This document shows positions 48,482 to 56,880 of a stretch of DNA of 64,000 nucleotides, one piece after another. Origin of the DNA: Sipunculus nudus. Taxonomy: Eukaryota; Annelida; Sipuncula; Golfingiida; Sipunculidae. Each line of letters starts with the position of its first letter. Position 1 is the stretch's first letter. Where the stretch lies: contig JAPPUL010000084.1 of NCBI GenBank assembly GCA_026874595.1, forward strand, positions 848,356 to 912,355, given 5' to 3'. A program made the position numbers and the translations under genes. The notes under the pieces are model-generated. The model did not search any database and had not been told where the DNA came from. It saw nothing but the letters and a program-made list of their open reading frames with translations.

Positions 48482-49228
48482 CTATTCTTTTGTTTTGTCT
48501 TTGGTTTTTGATTCTTTGCTAAGCCCTTCGTAACCCCCTGGCAACTTATGCTGTTTCTCGCGAGGATTGTCTATTTGATTAAACGATGGACTAAAAAAAA
48601 TCCCTACTGCATGCATTAACTTACTAAAGGGAAAGTACACCAACAACAGCAAGATTAAAAGAAAATGTATATAGAAGGTTGTATTAGCTGGGAAACTTTG
48701 TGGACTAAACATAAATATACCTTTTATAAAGAGCTTTACCTCAAGTACATTTACACGATCCATGAATTTTAACCATACCCCGCTTAACGCTATCCCTAAC
48801 AATAAAAATAATGCGAAATAATCACTTAAGGCCGATATGTAGCGTACTCTGTCAACAAATATTCTCCGGCCAAGCAAGTACAATAACGGGAAACTAAGAC
48901 CAAGTCCTGCATAAATACCAAACTTTTGTACCATCAAAACTAGTTCAGGTACCGGGTCTAGAAAGTATCTTAGATGCCTTAGCAACACTAATAACAAAAA
49001 TATGTGGAATATATAGCCACCAAACCATATCCATTTGTTGCTTTTAAATAAGCTTCGGAAAAATAATACCTCTGCGCTTAGCCGTCCTCCCACTCCAACC
49101 CCGCTCACTGGCGCCGGCGTTATCGGTATCTTAAAGGGGGCCGGCGTCTTTGCATATATCCATACTTTATAAACAAACCCTAACACAAATACTGCCACCG
49201 CTACATACGTCAACATCACCATTATCAT
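48482..49228 (-). CDS. dsrM: DsrM, NarI-like membrane cytochrome b
   Basis: 248 residues, five to six membrane helices (YVAVAVFVLGFVYKVWIY, IFHIFLLLVLLRHLRYFL, YFALFLLLGIALSGVWL, YIHFLLILLLLVYFPFSKLM). His residues in GYIFHIFL and RHLRYF and in FYIHFLL/LMHAVG suit two haem b groups. It connects the menaquinone pool to DsrK. AAAGGATAGG precedes the ATG; the start has three close in-frame Met (MIMVM). Confidence 0.94.
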   Translation of the reverse strand: MIMVMLTYVAVAVFVLGFVYKVWIYAKTPAPFKIPITPAPVSGVGVGGRLSAEVLFFRSLFKSNKWIWFGGYIFHIFLLLVLLRHLRYFLDPVPELVLMVQKFGIYAGLGLSFPLLYLLGRRIFVDRVRYISALSDYFALFLLLGIALSGVWLKFMDRVNVLEVKLFIKGIFMFSPQSFPANTTFYIHFLLILLLLVYFPFSKLMHAVGIFFSPSFNQIDNPREKQHKLPGGYEGLSKESKTKDKTKE

Positions 49229-49274
49229 ATAGCCTATCCTTTTACATTGTTTATATGTTATATGCTTTATTGCA

Positions 49275-49345
49275 CGTCCTTACCCCTTTCTCGCCATTTC
49301 TTACCCCTTTCTCGCCCCTTTCTTACCCCTTTCTCGCCATTTCTC
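49275..49345. repeat. Pyrimidine tandem repeat upstream of dsrM
   Basis: Imperfect ~10-21-bp units of TTACCCCTTTCTCGCC(A/C)-type in the 209-bp gap between dsrC and dsrM. On the operon strand it is AAAGGGG-rich. Confidence 0.75.
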
Positions 49346-49437
49346 ACCTTTATGACCCTCTTCAAGCCAAACAATCAACGCCTTCTCTTTATTTTTTGCT
49401 CCTTCCTAATCACAACCTCTTCTATACACAACCCCTT

Positions 49438-49773
49438 CTATACACAACCTGTTGGCTTTGGTAATCCTGCTATCTTACACGCCTGTTTTGCCGGACCACC
49501 AGGATACAACTTATATAAATATTTTGTATTCCCTTTATCTGGACCAAGCTTTTTACCTATTGCTTTCGTTAATATCCGTATCATCGGCGCTATCTTATAT
49601 TCCTCATAATACTCTTTAAGAAAATTTATTACCTCCCAATGCGCTTCTGTCATGTCTATCCCCTCAAGCTCTGCTATGTGTTTTGCTACATCATCATCCC
49701 AATCTTCTACATTTTCTAAAAATCCATCCTCATCTACTCCCAATGTCCGTCCCGATACCTCTATTGCTGCCAT
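49438..49773 (-). CDS. dsrC: DsrC, sulfur-carrier protein with both redox cysteines
   Basis: 111 residues. WDDDVAKHIAELEGIDMTEA and HWEVINFLKEYYEEYKIAPM match DsrC/TusE. The C-terminal arm is complete: CKIAGLPKPTGCV has the penultimate Cys and the second Cys 11 residues before it, which identifies true DsrC (TusE has only the last). It accepts sulfur from DsrE or sulfite reductase and is the substrate of DsrK. Ribosome-binding site AAGGAGG. First gene of the operon, with a 24-bp inverted repeat 42 bp upstream. Confidence 0.96.
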   Translation of the reverse strand: MAAIEVSGRTLGVDEDGFLENVEDWDDDVAKHIAELEGIDMTEAHWEVINFLKEYYEEYKIAPMIRILTKAIGKKLGPDKGNTKYLYKLYPGGPAKQACKIAGLPKPTGCV

Positions 49774-49814
49774 ATGCCCTCCTTTTTTAACTCTTTTCTT
49801 AATTAAAGATACCT

Positions 49815-49838
49815 CTTATATTTGTATATAAATATAAG
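49815..49838. promoter_or_regulatory. Inverted repeat at the head of the dsr operon
   Basis: CTTATATTT-GTATAT-AAATATAAG, perfect 9-bp arms with a 6-base centre, 42 bp upstream of the dsrC start. It may be an operator overlapping the promoter or a leader hairpin. Upstream of it (49865-49957) lie further 11-bp repeats (TACCACTCCCA-type). Confidence 0.45.
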
Positions 49839-50079
49839 AACTTTATATTTACTACCCAAACATTAAACTTCTTCCCAACTTCTTCCCAACTTCTTTCCTA
49901 CCATTTCCCAACTTCTTCCATACCACTCCCATACCACTCCCATACCACTCCCATTCTATCCAGACTATAAGCTTTATTACTAACAAGTTTTTTTACCTCT
50001 TAGTTCCAATTTAATTATTTTTTTTATTCCTTGCTTACTCTTTATAACTCGTATTCTTTATAACCTTAGAGCTTTTGAC

Positions 50080-50946
50080 TTATATCTCCCCCTCAAATAC
50101 TAGCTCCGCTGGGCCCTTTAAATATATATTACCACCCCCATCTACCTCCAGTAGCACCATCCCTCCTTTTAGATGATTTCTAACTCGCTTATCTAATATA
50201 TCATTTTCTATCCCCGCACCTACTACTGCACATGCTCCCGTCCCGCAAGCAAGCGTTTCTCCACTGCCACGCTCCCACGTCCTTTGTCTTACCTCTTGCC
50301 GACTTACTACCTCCACTATCTCCACATTTACTCGATTCGGAAATGACTTGTGATGCTCAAGCTCCTTCCCATAACGCTCAAGCGCAAACCCTTCCAAACT
50401 CTCCCCACATTCCAAAAATATTACACAATGTGGATTGCCCATCGATACCCCTGTGAACTTAAATACTCGATCCAATACCTCTATATCCTCATTTATTACC
50501 CGCCCGCTATAGCCAAGCACCGGTATCTCTTCTGCTCTGAATTCTGCCTTCCCCATGTTTATCTGTACATTCCCTACCTTACCCCCACCCGCATTACCCC
50601 CACCACCATCTACATCCCCCAAAAGCTCTACCCTAACTCCGCATACATTCCCTCCCGTTTCTATCTCAAATTCCTTCTTCTCCGTTAGTTTATTATCATA
50701 AAGATATTTTGCAACGCATCTTAGCCCATTGCCGCATGTCTCAGCTCTACTACCATCTGCATTGTACATCTCCATCTCAAATTCACAAAGTCGCCCTGGC
50801 TTTATTAATATTAATCCGTCCCCCCCTATCCCAAAATTACGATCACTTAGCTTTATCGCTAAGTCTCTCGGGTTTTTAACACTTTCTACAAAACAGTTTA
50901 TATAAATATAATCATTGCCTAATCCTTGCATCTTTGTAAATTTCAT
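50080..50946 (-). CDS. dapF: Diaminopimelate epimerase
   Basis: 288 residues. KFTKMQGLGNDYIYIN is the family start. Both catalytic Cys are in place: AETCGNGLRCVAKYL and GETLACGTGACAV. MGNPHCVIF is also typical. It converts LL- to meso-diaminopimelate for peptidoglycan and lysine. Its ATG overlaps the stop of a repeat-encoded leader ORF (50943-51035). The presence of an intact dapF argues that the cell still makes DAP-type peptidoglycan despite the damaged murD and ftsW. Confidence 0.95.
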   Translation of the reverse strand: MKFTKMQGLGNDYIYINCFVESVKNPRDLAIKLSDRNFGIGGDGLILIKPGRLCEFEMEMYNADGSRAETCGNGLRCVAKYLYDNKLTEKKEFEIETGGNVCGVRVELLGDVDGGGGNAGGGKVGNVQINMGKAEFRAEEIPVLGYSGRVINEDIEVLDRVFKFTGVSMGNPHCVIFLECGESLEGFALERYGKELEHHKSFPNRVNVEIVEVVSRQEVRQRTWERGSGETLACGTGACAVVGAGIENDILDKRVRNHLKGGMVLLEVDGGGNIYLKGPAELVFEGEI

Positions 50947-51035
50947 CGCTTATCCCACTTTAGCTCGTCTTCTATTATATCTTCCATTATATCTTCCATT
51001 ATATCTTCCATTATATCTTCCATTATATCTTCCAT
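50943..51035 (-). CDS. Repeat-encoded 30-residue leader ORF overlapping the dapF start
   Basis: Five tandem copies of the 12-bp unit ATGGAAGATATA give MEDI five times, followed by IEDELKWDKR and TGA. The TGA overlaps the dapF ATG as ATGA, the usual arrangement of translational coupling. Every unit supplies a fresh in-frame ATG and a GGAAG. It lies entirely between genes and is too short to be found by ordinary gene calling. Whether it is translated is unknown. Confidence 0.45.
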   Translation of the reverse strand: MEDIMEDIMEDIMEDIMEDIIEDELKWDKR

Positions 51036-51098
51036 TATCTCTTATAACTCCCTTTCTAATACCCCTTTAAACTACTCTTTTGATTTATTTTTAAGCCC

Positions 51099-51869
51099 CT
51101 AGTTCGTTAAGAGCAACTCCTCTTCTGACAAAAACTTATTTATTGACTCTTTTGTATCTCTTATCTGTGCCTTAAACACTTCCTCGTCTATGTCCCGAAG
51201 CCCATATAACGCTTCCTCGTATTTGTCATTAAGCATTATACATTTGTCCTCCGTCTCCTCTATAAACAGTAATAACTCCTCTTCACTTCGACCCTTCAAT
51301 AACTCCTTTGTCTCGAAAAAACTTGCATTTAACTCCTCTAAGGTTTGCTTTATTTCATCGCTTAGCATCTGCTTCTTTTTGGGTATGCGACGACCACTTC
51401 CTAGCCTCCTTATAACCAAAAATATCACTATCAACAATATTGCGCTCCCACCAAGTAATCCTACATATATCCCTATCCCCTCCGCTTCGTATCTTGATAA
51501 CAACGCTTGGGCATCATTTACCGATTTTAATGTCTTTAAATAACTTTTATGATCCTCTGCATATGCTTCTATTTTAAGCGCTTCTGTTAATATCATCTTC
51601 GCTTTTGTTAAATCTGCACTTGCCTTACCATAACTACCTTCTCCAAAGTGTTTTAATCCTCGCTGCAAATAACTTTCTGATATATAATAAACTGAACGTC
51701 TTTGTCCTTCCTTCTCATTTAAAGACTTTGTAAAATCCTCTATAGCTTTGTCATAATCTTTAATTATATATGCCTCATACCCGCTCTCATAATAACTGCC
51801 CCACATCTGGAGCGCAATACAAAGTAGTAGTAGTATTTGGATAGGAAATAATATCTTTATATTTCTCAT
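51099..51869 (-). CDS. Membrane protein with periplasmic TPR region and cytoplasmic coiled coil
   Basis: 256 residues. N-terminal signal anchor (FPIQILLLLCIALQMWG), TPR-like repeats (YEAYIIKDYDKAIEDFTKSL, AKMILTEALKIEAYAED), a membrane helix (GIYVGLLGGSAILLIVIFLV) at ~135-155, then a basic stretch and an acidic coiled-coil tail (SEEELLLFIEETEDK). Not recognised beyond this. Divergent from the aminotransferase gene. Confidence 0.7.
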   Translation of the reverse strand: MRNIKILFPIQILLLLCIALQMWGSYYESGYEAYIIKDYDKAIEDFTKSLNEKEGQRRSVYYISESYLQRGLKHFGEGSYGKASADLTKAKMILTEALKIEAYAEDHKSYLKTLKSVNDAQALLSRYEAEGIGIYVGLLGGSAILLIVIFLVIRRLGSGRRIPKKKQMLSDEIKQTLEELNASFFETKELLKGRSEEELLLFIEETEDKCIMLNDKYEEALYGLRDIDEEVFKAQIRDTKESINKFLSEEELLLTN

Positions 51870-52076
51870 ATAAACCCTTGCCCATATTAGCTTTTTAAAG
51901 CATTACTTTCTTACTTATAATGCTTTTTTAATTAAGATAATATATTAGGTTTTATAGCTGTATAAATATTTTTATTAACTTGCATTTAAGGGATACTTTG
52001 TTATCTTGTATATTTTTCGTTTTACCATGGTCCACATAATTAGGGTCGTCTCGTTAAATCTTATTATTAAACTTTT

Positions 52077-52105
52077 ATATCCTCTAGCTGGATATTCTTT
52101 TTTTT
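52077..52105 (+). terminator. Terminator-like hairpin in the aminotransferase leader
   Basis: ATATCC-TCTAGCT-GGATAT followed by TCTTTTTTTTT, ~85 bp upstream of the aminotransferase ATG and on its strand. A hairpin with a T-run placed in a leader suggests attenuation, but I see no recognisable riboswitch or leader peptide. Another 9-bp stem, AAAGCATTA...TAATGCTTT (51897-51926), also followed by T, lies further upstream. Confidence 0.4.
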
Positions 52106-52188
52106 GGCTTTTACTTTACTTAAAAAAAGCAAGTAAATATATATTATTTTTTATTTTAAAACACTTATAATGAAGGAGGCTTTAGCTT

Positions 52189-53355
52189 ATGTTAAAGGAC
52201 TTTTTAATTTCTCCAGGACCTACTCAGGTTCCACATGACATATTGGCAGCGATGGCACAGCCTTTATATCATCATAGAACACCCAAATTCAGTTCCGTGC
52301 TTGTCAATACGATTGACTTACTGAAACAACTTTATAGCACAAAAGAAGAGGTATATATATTATCTTCAAGCGGGACGGGAGGTATGGAGGCGGCTGTCGT
52401 TAATACTTTGTCGCCAGGAGACAAGGCTATTGTTGTTCGTACTGGGAAGTTTGGTGAGCGGTGGGGTGATATTTGTGAGGCTTATAACGTAAGACCTTTT
52501 TATATTGACGTTAATTGGGGTTCTTCGGTCTCTCTTTCTGCTATTAAAAATGCGTTTGCCCAAAACCCTGATGCTAAGGCTTTGTTTATTCAATATTGTG
52601 AAACCTCAACTGGTGCGCAAAACCCTGTTAAGGAGATTGCTTCTTTTGTCAAAGATACTGGTGCTATTTTTGTTGTTGATGCCATTACGGCTCTTGGTGT
52701 TAGCGAGTGCCCTGTTGATGAATGGAATATTGACATTGCTGTTTGCGGTTCTCAGAAGTCTTTAATGCTTCCGCCGGGTCTTGCGTTCATATCCTTTTCT
52801 GAGAAAGCACGTGAGCTTTCCAAGTCATCAACTTTACCTAAACTATATTTTGATCTAAAACAGGAGAGAAAAGCTCTTAAAAATAATACTACAGCATGGA
52901 CTCCCGCTGTTTCACTTATTATTGGACTAAATCGTGCTTTAAATCGTATAGTTTTGGAGGAGGGTTTAAATAATGTAATTGCTCGGCACGCTCTCATTGC
53001 TGATGCAACCCGTAAGGGAGTTGGGGCTTTAGGACTTGAACTTTTTGCAGATAATCCTGCTAACTCTGTAACATCTGTTAAAGTGCCTGAGGGTATTGAC
53101 GGAGCTAAGATACCAAAGCTTATGAGAGATAAATATGGTGTTGCTATTGCTGGAGGGCAGTCTTCTTTAAAGGGTAAGATATTTCGTATTGGGCACCTTG
53201 GTTATATCGAGAAAAGTGATTTGGCTATCGCCTTTCAGGCCCTAGAATTTACACTAAAAGACCTTGGCTATGAATTTACTTGGGGAGCTTCCCTAAAAGC
53301 TGTTCAAACTGCACTTTATGATATATACAAGAATATTCCTATAAGGACTAACTAA
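52189..53355 (+). CDS. Class V aminotransferase (alanine-glyoxylate / serine-pyruvate type)
   Basis: 388 residues. LISPGPTQVPHDILAAMAQP and YHHRTPKFS are the family start, EVYILSSSGTGGMEAAVVNT binds the cofactor phosphate, FVVDAITALGV gives the Asp for the pyridine nitrogen, and CGSQKSLMLPPG has the PLP-binding Lys. RIGHLGYIEKSDL is the C-terminal substrate-Arg region. It likely uses serine or alanine and glyoxylate or pyruvate. GGAGG precedes the ATG. The last bases run into the ~145-bp repeat array. Confidence 0.9.
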   Translation: MLKDFLISPGPTQVPHDILAAMAQPLYHHRTPKFSSVLVNTIDLLKQLYSTKEEVYILSSSGTGGMEAAVVNTLSPGDKAIVVRTGKFGERWGDICEAYNVRPFYIDVNWGSSVSLSAIKNAFAQNPDAKALFIQYCETSTGAQNPVKEIASFVKDTGAIFVVDAITALGVSECPVDEWNIDIAVCGSQKSLMLPPGLAFISFSEKARELSKSSTLPKLYFDLKQERKALKNNTTAWTPAVSLIIGLNRALNRIVLEEGLNNVIARHALIADATRKGVGALGLELFADNPANSVTSVKVPEGIDGAKIPKLMRDKYGVAIAGGQSSLKGKIFRIGHLGYIEKSDLAIAFQALEFTLKDLGYEFTWGASLKAVQTALYDIYKNIPIRTN

Positions 53356-53930
53356 GTTAGTATTTTTACCTAACCTGTGTTTCTAAGGCCGGATGCTATA
53401 CAGTTTATACTGTTTGCAAGCATCCGTGTATATCGTCACTTGCAAAATCATTATCCGTATAATCTCCTCTTCGTTTCAAATAAATCAAAGGACTAACTAA
53501 GTTAGTATTTTTACCTAACCTGTGTTTCTAAGGCCGGATGCTATACAGTTTATACTGTTTGCAAGCATCCGTGTATATCGTCACTTGCAAAATCATTATC
53601 CGTATAATCTCCTCTTCGTTTCAAATAAATCAAAGGACTAACTAAGTTAGTATTTTTACCTAACCTGTGTTTCTAAGGCCGGATGCTATACAGTTTATAC
53701 TGTTTGCAAGCATCCGGAAGTGTATATCGTCGCTTGCAAAATCATTATCCGTATAATCTCCTCTTCGTTTCAAATAAATCAAAGGACTAGCTAAGTTAGT
53801 ATTTTTACCTAACCTGTGTTTCTAAGGCCGGATGCTATACAGTTTATACTGTTTGCAAGCATCCGGAAGTGTATATCGTCGCTTGCAAAATCATCATCTT
53901 TATAATTTATCCCTCTTTTTAAAAGGACTA
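53345..53930. repeat. Four tandem copies (145, 145, 149 bp and native) of a PEP-carboxylase 3' end
   Basis: GGACTA(A/G)CTAAG marks unit starts at 53345, 53490, 53635 and 53784. On the minus strand each unit reads as a PEPC C-terminal tail: DFASDDIH, then ANSINCIASGLRNTG and a stop. Copies 1 and 2 have lost four bases (CTTC) after DDIH; copies 3 and 4 retain them. The three extra copies share KRRGDYTDNDFAS where the native gene has KRGINYKDDDFAS, so they are a variant, not the present native end. Confidence 0.93.
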
Positions 53931-56511
53931 TCTGTATCAAGTTCAGTAAATCTATATGAGGGTTTCTGTGTTCTATAGATTTATCGAGTAATGATGCTGT
54001 TTCAAATAAATCACTTTGGCGTTTTATCCTTAAAATATAAGATTTAGTAAGCTCATGTTCTTTTCGTATCATACCGTATATCTTTTTGCCTACTTCCTTA
54101 TCCTTAACTATATCCGCATATAAAGCTGCAATCTCTATATCTGTTTTTGCAAGGCTCATTGAAATGTTATCTATCAACACACTAAAAAATAGCCATTTGT
54201 CATACATCTCACATAAAAGCTCTTCGTTCCCTCCTCCGTCCTCCTCTAAGAACTTCTTAAATCCATATCCAACCCCATACCAGCCTGATATGATATGACG
54301 GTTTTGTATCCAGCTAAATACCCACGGAATTGCTCTTATATTGTTTATACTGTCTGCTTGCTTTCTTTTGGCCGGCCTTGAGGCTATATTTAACTTCTGG
54401 ATGCTTGCAAAGGGAGTTGCCTCTTTGAAATACAAAAACAAATCCTTGTCACTTACCAACTTTCTATATGCCTCATACGAATAGCTAGATATCTTTTCCA
54501 TTGCCTTCTCATACTCCAAAACCCTCTTAACATCTTCTTCCTTAGCATTACATATACTCTCCATTCCCGCCTCCATCACCTTAGACATAAGTAAACTTAT
54601 CCGCATAATCGCTGTGTGTTCATGGGCATACTTCCTAGATATTACCTCACCCTGCTCCGTTATCTTTATCTTGCCATTTACACTCTCTTTAGGCTGAGCC
54701 TCTATTGACTTGCCAACATATTCACTCCCTCCCCGGCTTATTGACCCACCTCGTCCATGAAACAGCTTTAATACTATATTATATTTTTGTGCTATTGCGA
54801 ATAGCGTTTGTTGGGCCTTGTATAATTCCCATACTGAAGTTAGTATTCCTCCTTGCTTATTACTGTCTGAGTAGCCTATCATCACCTCTTGTATATTCCC
54901 TCGGGCTGCAAGATGTTTTGTGTATGCTTGATTCAAAAATAAATCTTCCAAAACTTTACTTGCATTTGATAAATCGTCTATCGTCTCAAAAAGTGGTACT
55001 ATATCAAGTCGACTAAAACATTCACCCTCTCCACCTCCCAAAACCCCATAAAGCCCCGCTTCCTTGGCTAGTAACAATACTGCAAGTACATCATGTGCTC
55101 CGTGCGTCATGCTTATTATATAGCTTCCTATCGCTTGTTCCGATATTGTATCTTGAGCTATCTTTATCTCTTTGAACACTTTATGTGTCTCTTCATTCTC
55201 TTTCGTTGTGAATTTATAATGTATTGGGATTAACGGGCGGGGACTTAAAAGCTCTTTTGTTAAAAACTTTATCTTCTCGCCATCTCCTAGCTCGTCATAA
55301 CTCCCACCTCCTAGTATATTAAGTCCGCTTACTACATCATCTAGTAATGTATGATGACGGGTCCCTATCTCCCTTATATCCAAGCTTACAAGATGAAAGC
55401 CAAATACCTTAACCTTCCTAAGTAGTGGGTCAAGCTCTGTTTTTGCAACTCGCTCGTTTTGTCCTTCTATTAGGGCATGTCGAAGTAAGTTTAAATCTTC
55501 TAAAAAATCTTCTACACTTGAGTAAGAATAATCCTTTGCTCCATATTCATCTTCTGCATAATACAAAATCTGTTCTAAATCCCTCTTTTTTGAGTACATT
55601 GTGTTTTCAAGGCGTAACTTTATAAGCGATACTTTTTGTCTGTAAAGCTCATGAGGGTTTCTTGCAACTATTTTATGAAAATCTACTTTTAGTAATTCTT
55701 TATCATGCAAAAGCGACTTTTCAAGTATTTTTGACTCCGGGGTTAGATACCTTGACTGGCTAAAGGACATTATAAGCTCATTTAAGGAGTCTATATATTT
55801 CTTTATTATCAAATCCTTATGTCTTAAAAGGGTTTCTTTTGTAACCACGCTTGTAACATTAGGATTTCCATCACGATCGCCGCCTATCCAAGAACCAAAA
55901 CGAAGAATAGTCGGTATTTGAAATTTGTATCCTGGATAAAAGTCAGAAAGGCTTACCTCAAGCTCTTTATACAAGGGGTTTACTATATTATAAAATATTT
56001 TGTCGAAATAAAAAAGACCGTTATTAACCTCTTGTAAGACAGTGGGCTTTTCAAGTTTGACATCTCCCGTAAACCATAATTTGCTAACCTCGTTTAAAAC
56101 AAGTTCTCTTATATTCCTTATCTCATGCTCACTGTGCTCTACTGTTGTTTTATTTAAAAGTAGCTCATATATTTTTAGATATTTCTCAAGTACGGTATGA
56201 CGTTTTGTCTCGCTTGGATGTGCTGTTATTACAGGTTGTATGTCGAGTTTGTCAAGAAGCTTTTGTACATCCTCTGCACTGCACCCCTGCTCTTTGAAGG
56301 TTCTTATACATTGTTCTAGGGAATCGCCTACTAATGCTTCACTTTTTAATGTTTCTCTATCAAGCAAATGTAAGTATACATCCTCTGATATATTTAGAAG
56401 CTGAAAGTATATCCTGTAAAATCTAAGTATTATAAACATGGTTTCTCTATCAAGACGTTCAATCCCTTTATAAAGCTCTTCCTTGCTCATCTTCTCACTT
56501 TCCTCTCCCAC
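53809..56511 (-). CDS. ppc: Phosphoenolpyruvate carboxylase
   Basis: 900 residues from GTG at 56511. Catalytic motifs: QPVITAHPSETKRHT (catalytic His), GSWIGGDRDGNPNVT, GYSDSNKQGGILTS, LFHGRGGSISRGG and the invariant C-terminal RNTG. It forms oxaloacetate from PEP and bicarbonate. The frame stays open ~95 bp upstream and reads family-like sequence (FEFEFLNDILLDVLKEQVGE) but has no ATG, GTG or TTG; the best-placed codon, eight bases after GGAGG, is ATC at 56607. The N-terminus may thus start at a non-standard codon, giving 932 residues. Confidence 0.95.
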   Translation of the reverse strand: MGEESEKMSKEELYKGIERLDRETMFIILRFYRIYFQLLNISEDVYLHLLDRETLKSEALVGDSLEQCIRTFKEQGCSAEDVQKLLDKLDIQPVITAHPSETKRHTVLEKYLKIYELLLNKTTVEHSEHEIRNIRELVLNEVSKLWFTGDVKLEKPTVLQEVNNGLFYFDKIFYNIVNPLYKELEVSLSDFYPGYKFQIPTILRFGSWIGGDRDGNPNVTSVVTKETLLRHKDLIIKKYIDSLNELIMSFSQSRYLTPESKILEKSLLHDKELLKVDFHKIVARNPHELYRQKVSLIKLRLENTMYSKKRDLEQILYYAEDEYGAKDYSYSSVEDFLEDLNLLRHALIEGQNERVAKTELDPLLRKVKVFGFHLVSLDIREIGTRHHTLLDDVVSGLNILGGGSYDELGDGEKIKFLTKELLSPRPLIPIHYKFTTKENEETHKVFKEIKIAQDTISEQAIGSYIISMTHGAHDVLAVLLLAKEAGLYGVLGGGEGECFSRLDIVPLFETIDDLSNASKVLEDLFLNQAYTKHLAARGNIQEVMIGYSDSNKQGGILTSVWELYKAQQTLFAIAQKYNIVLKLFHGRGGSISRGGSEYVGKSIEAQPKESVNGKIKITEQGEVISRKYAHEHTAIMRISLLMSKVMEAGMESICNAKEEDVKRVLEYEKAMEKISSYSYEAYRKLVSDKDLFLYFKEATPFASIQKLNIASRPAKRKQADSINNIRAIPWVFSWIQNRHIISGWYGVGYGFKKFLEEDGGGNEELLCEMYDKWLFFSVLIDNISMSLAKTDIEIAALYADIVKDKEVGKKIYGMIRKEHELTKSYILRIKRQSDLFETASLLDKSIEHRNPHIDLLNLIQIVLLKRGINYKDDDFASDDIHFRMLANSINCIASGLRNTG

Positions 56512-56880
56512 AAAGGGAATTACCTTATTATATACTTCTTCTCCAACTTGTTCTTTTAAAACATCTAATAAAATATCATTTAGAAATTCAAATTCAAAAG
56601 TACCGATTTCTCTGTCCTCCCATTAGCCTATGTATTGATTTAACCCTCTTTATATTACTAAATAAAGCAATATTTTACAAAAATACCTACATGGCATTCA
56701 TTTATTATTTCTATACTTTCGACTATTTATAGTGTGTTTGGTAGATAAATTTAATGTGTTTTAATGTAAAGACTAAAATAGAAACTAAAAGTCTTATTAA
56801 GTATATTTAGAAAATAATATTTAGAAAATAAAAAGATATTATTATAGTATCCTTTATTGTCTTTATTTTAGGTAATTAAT

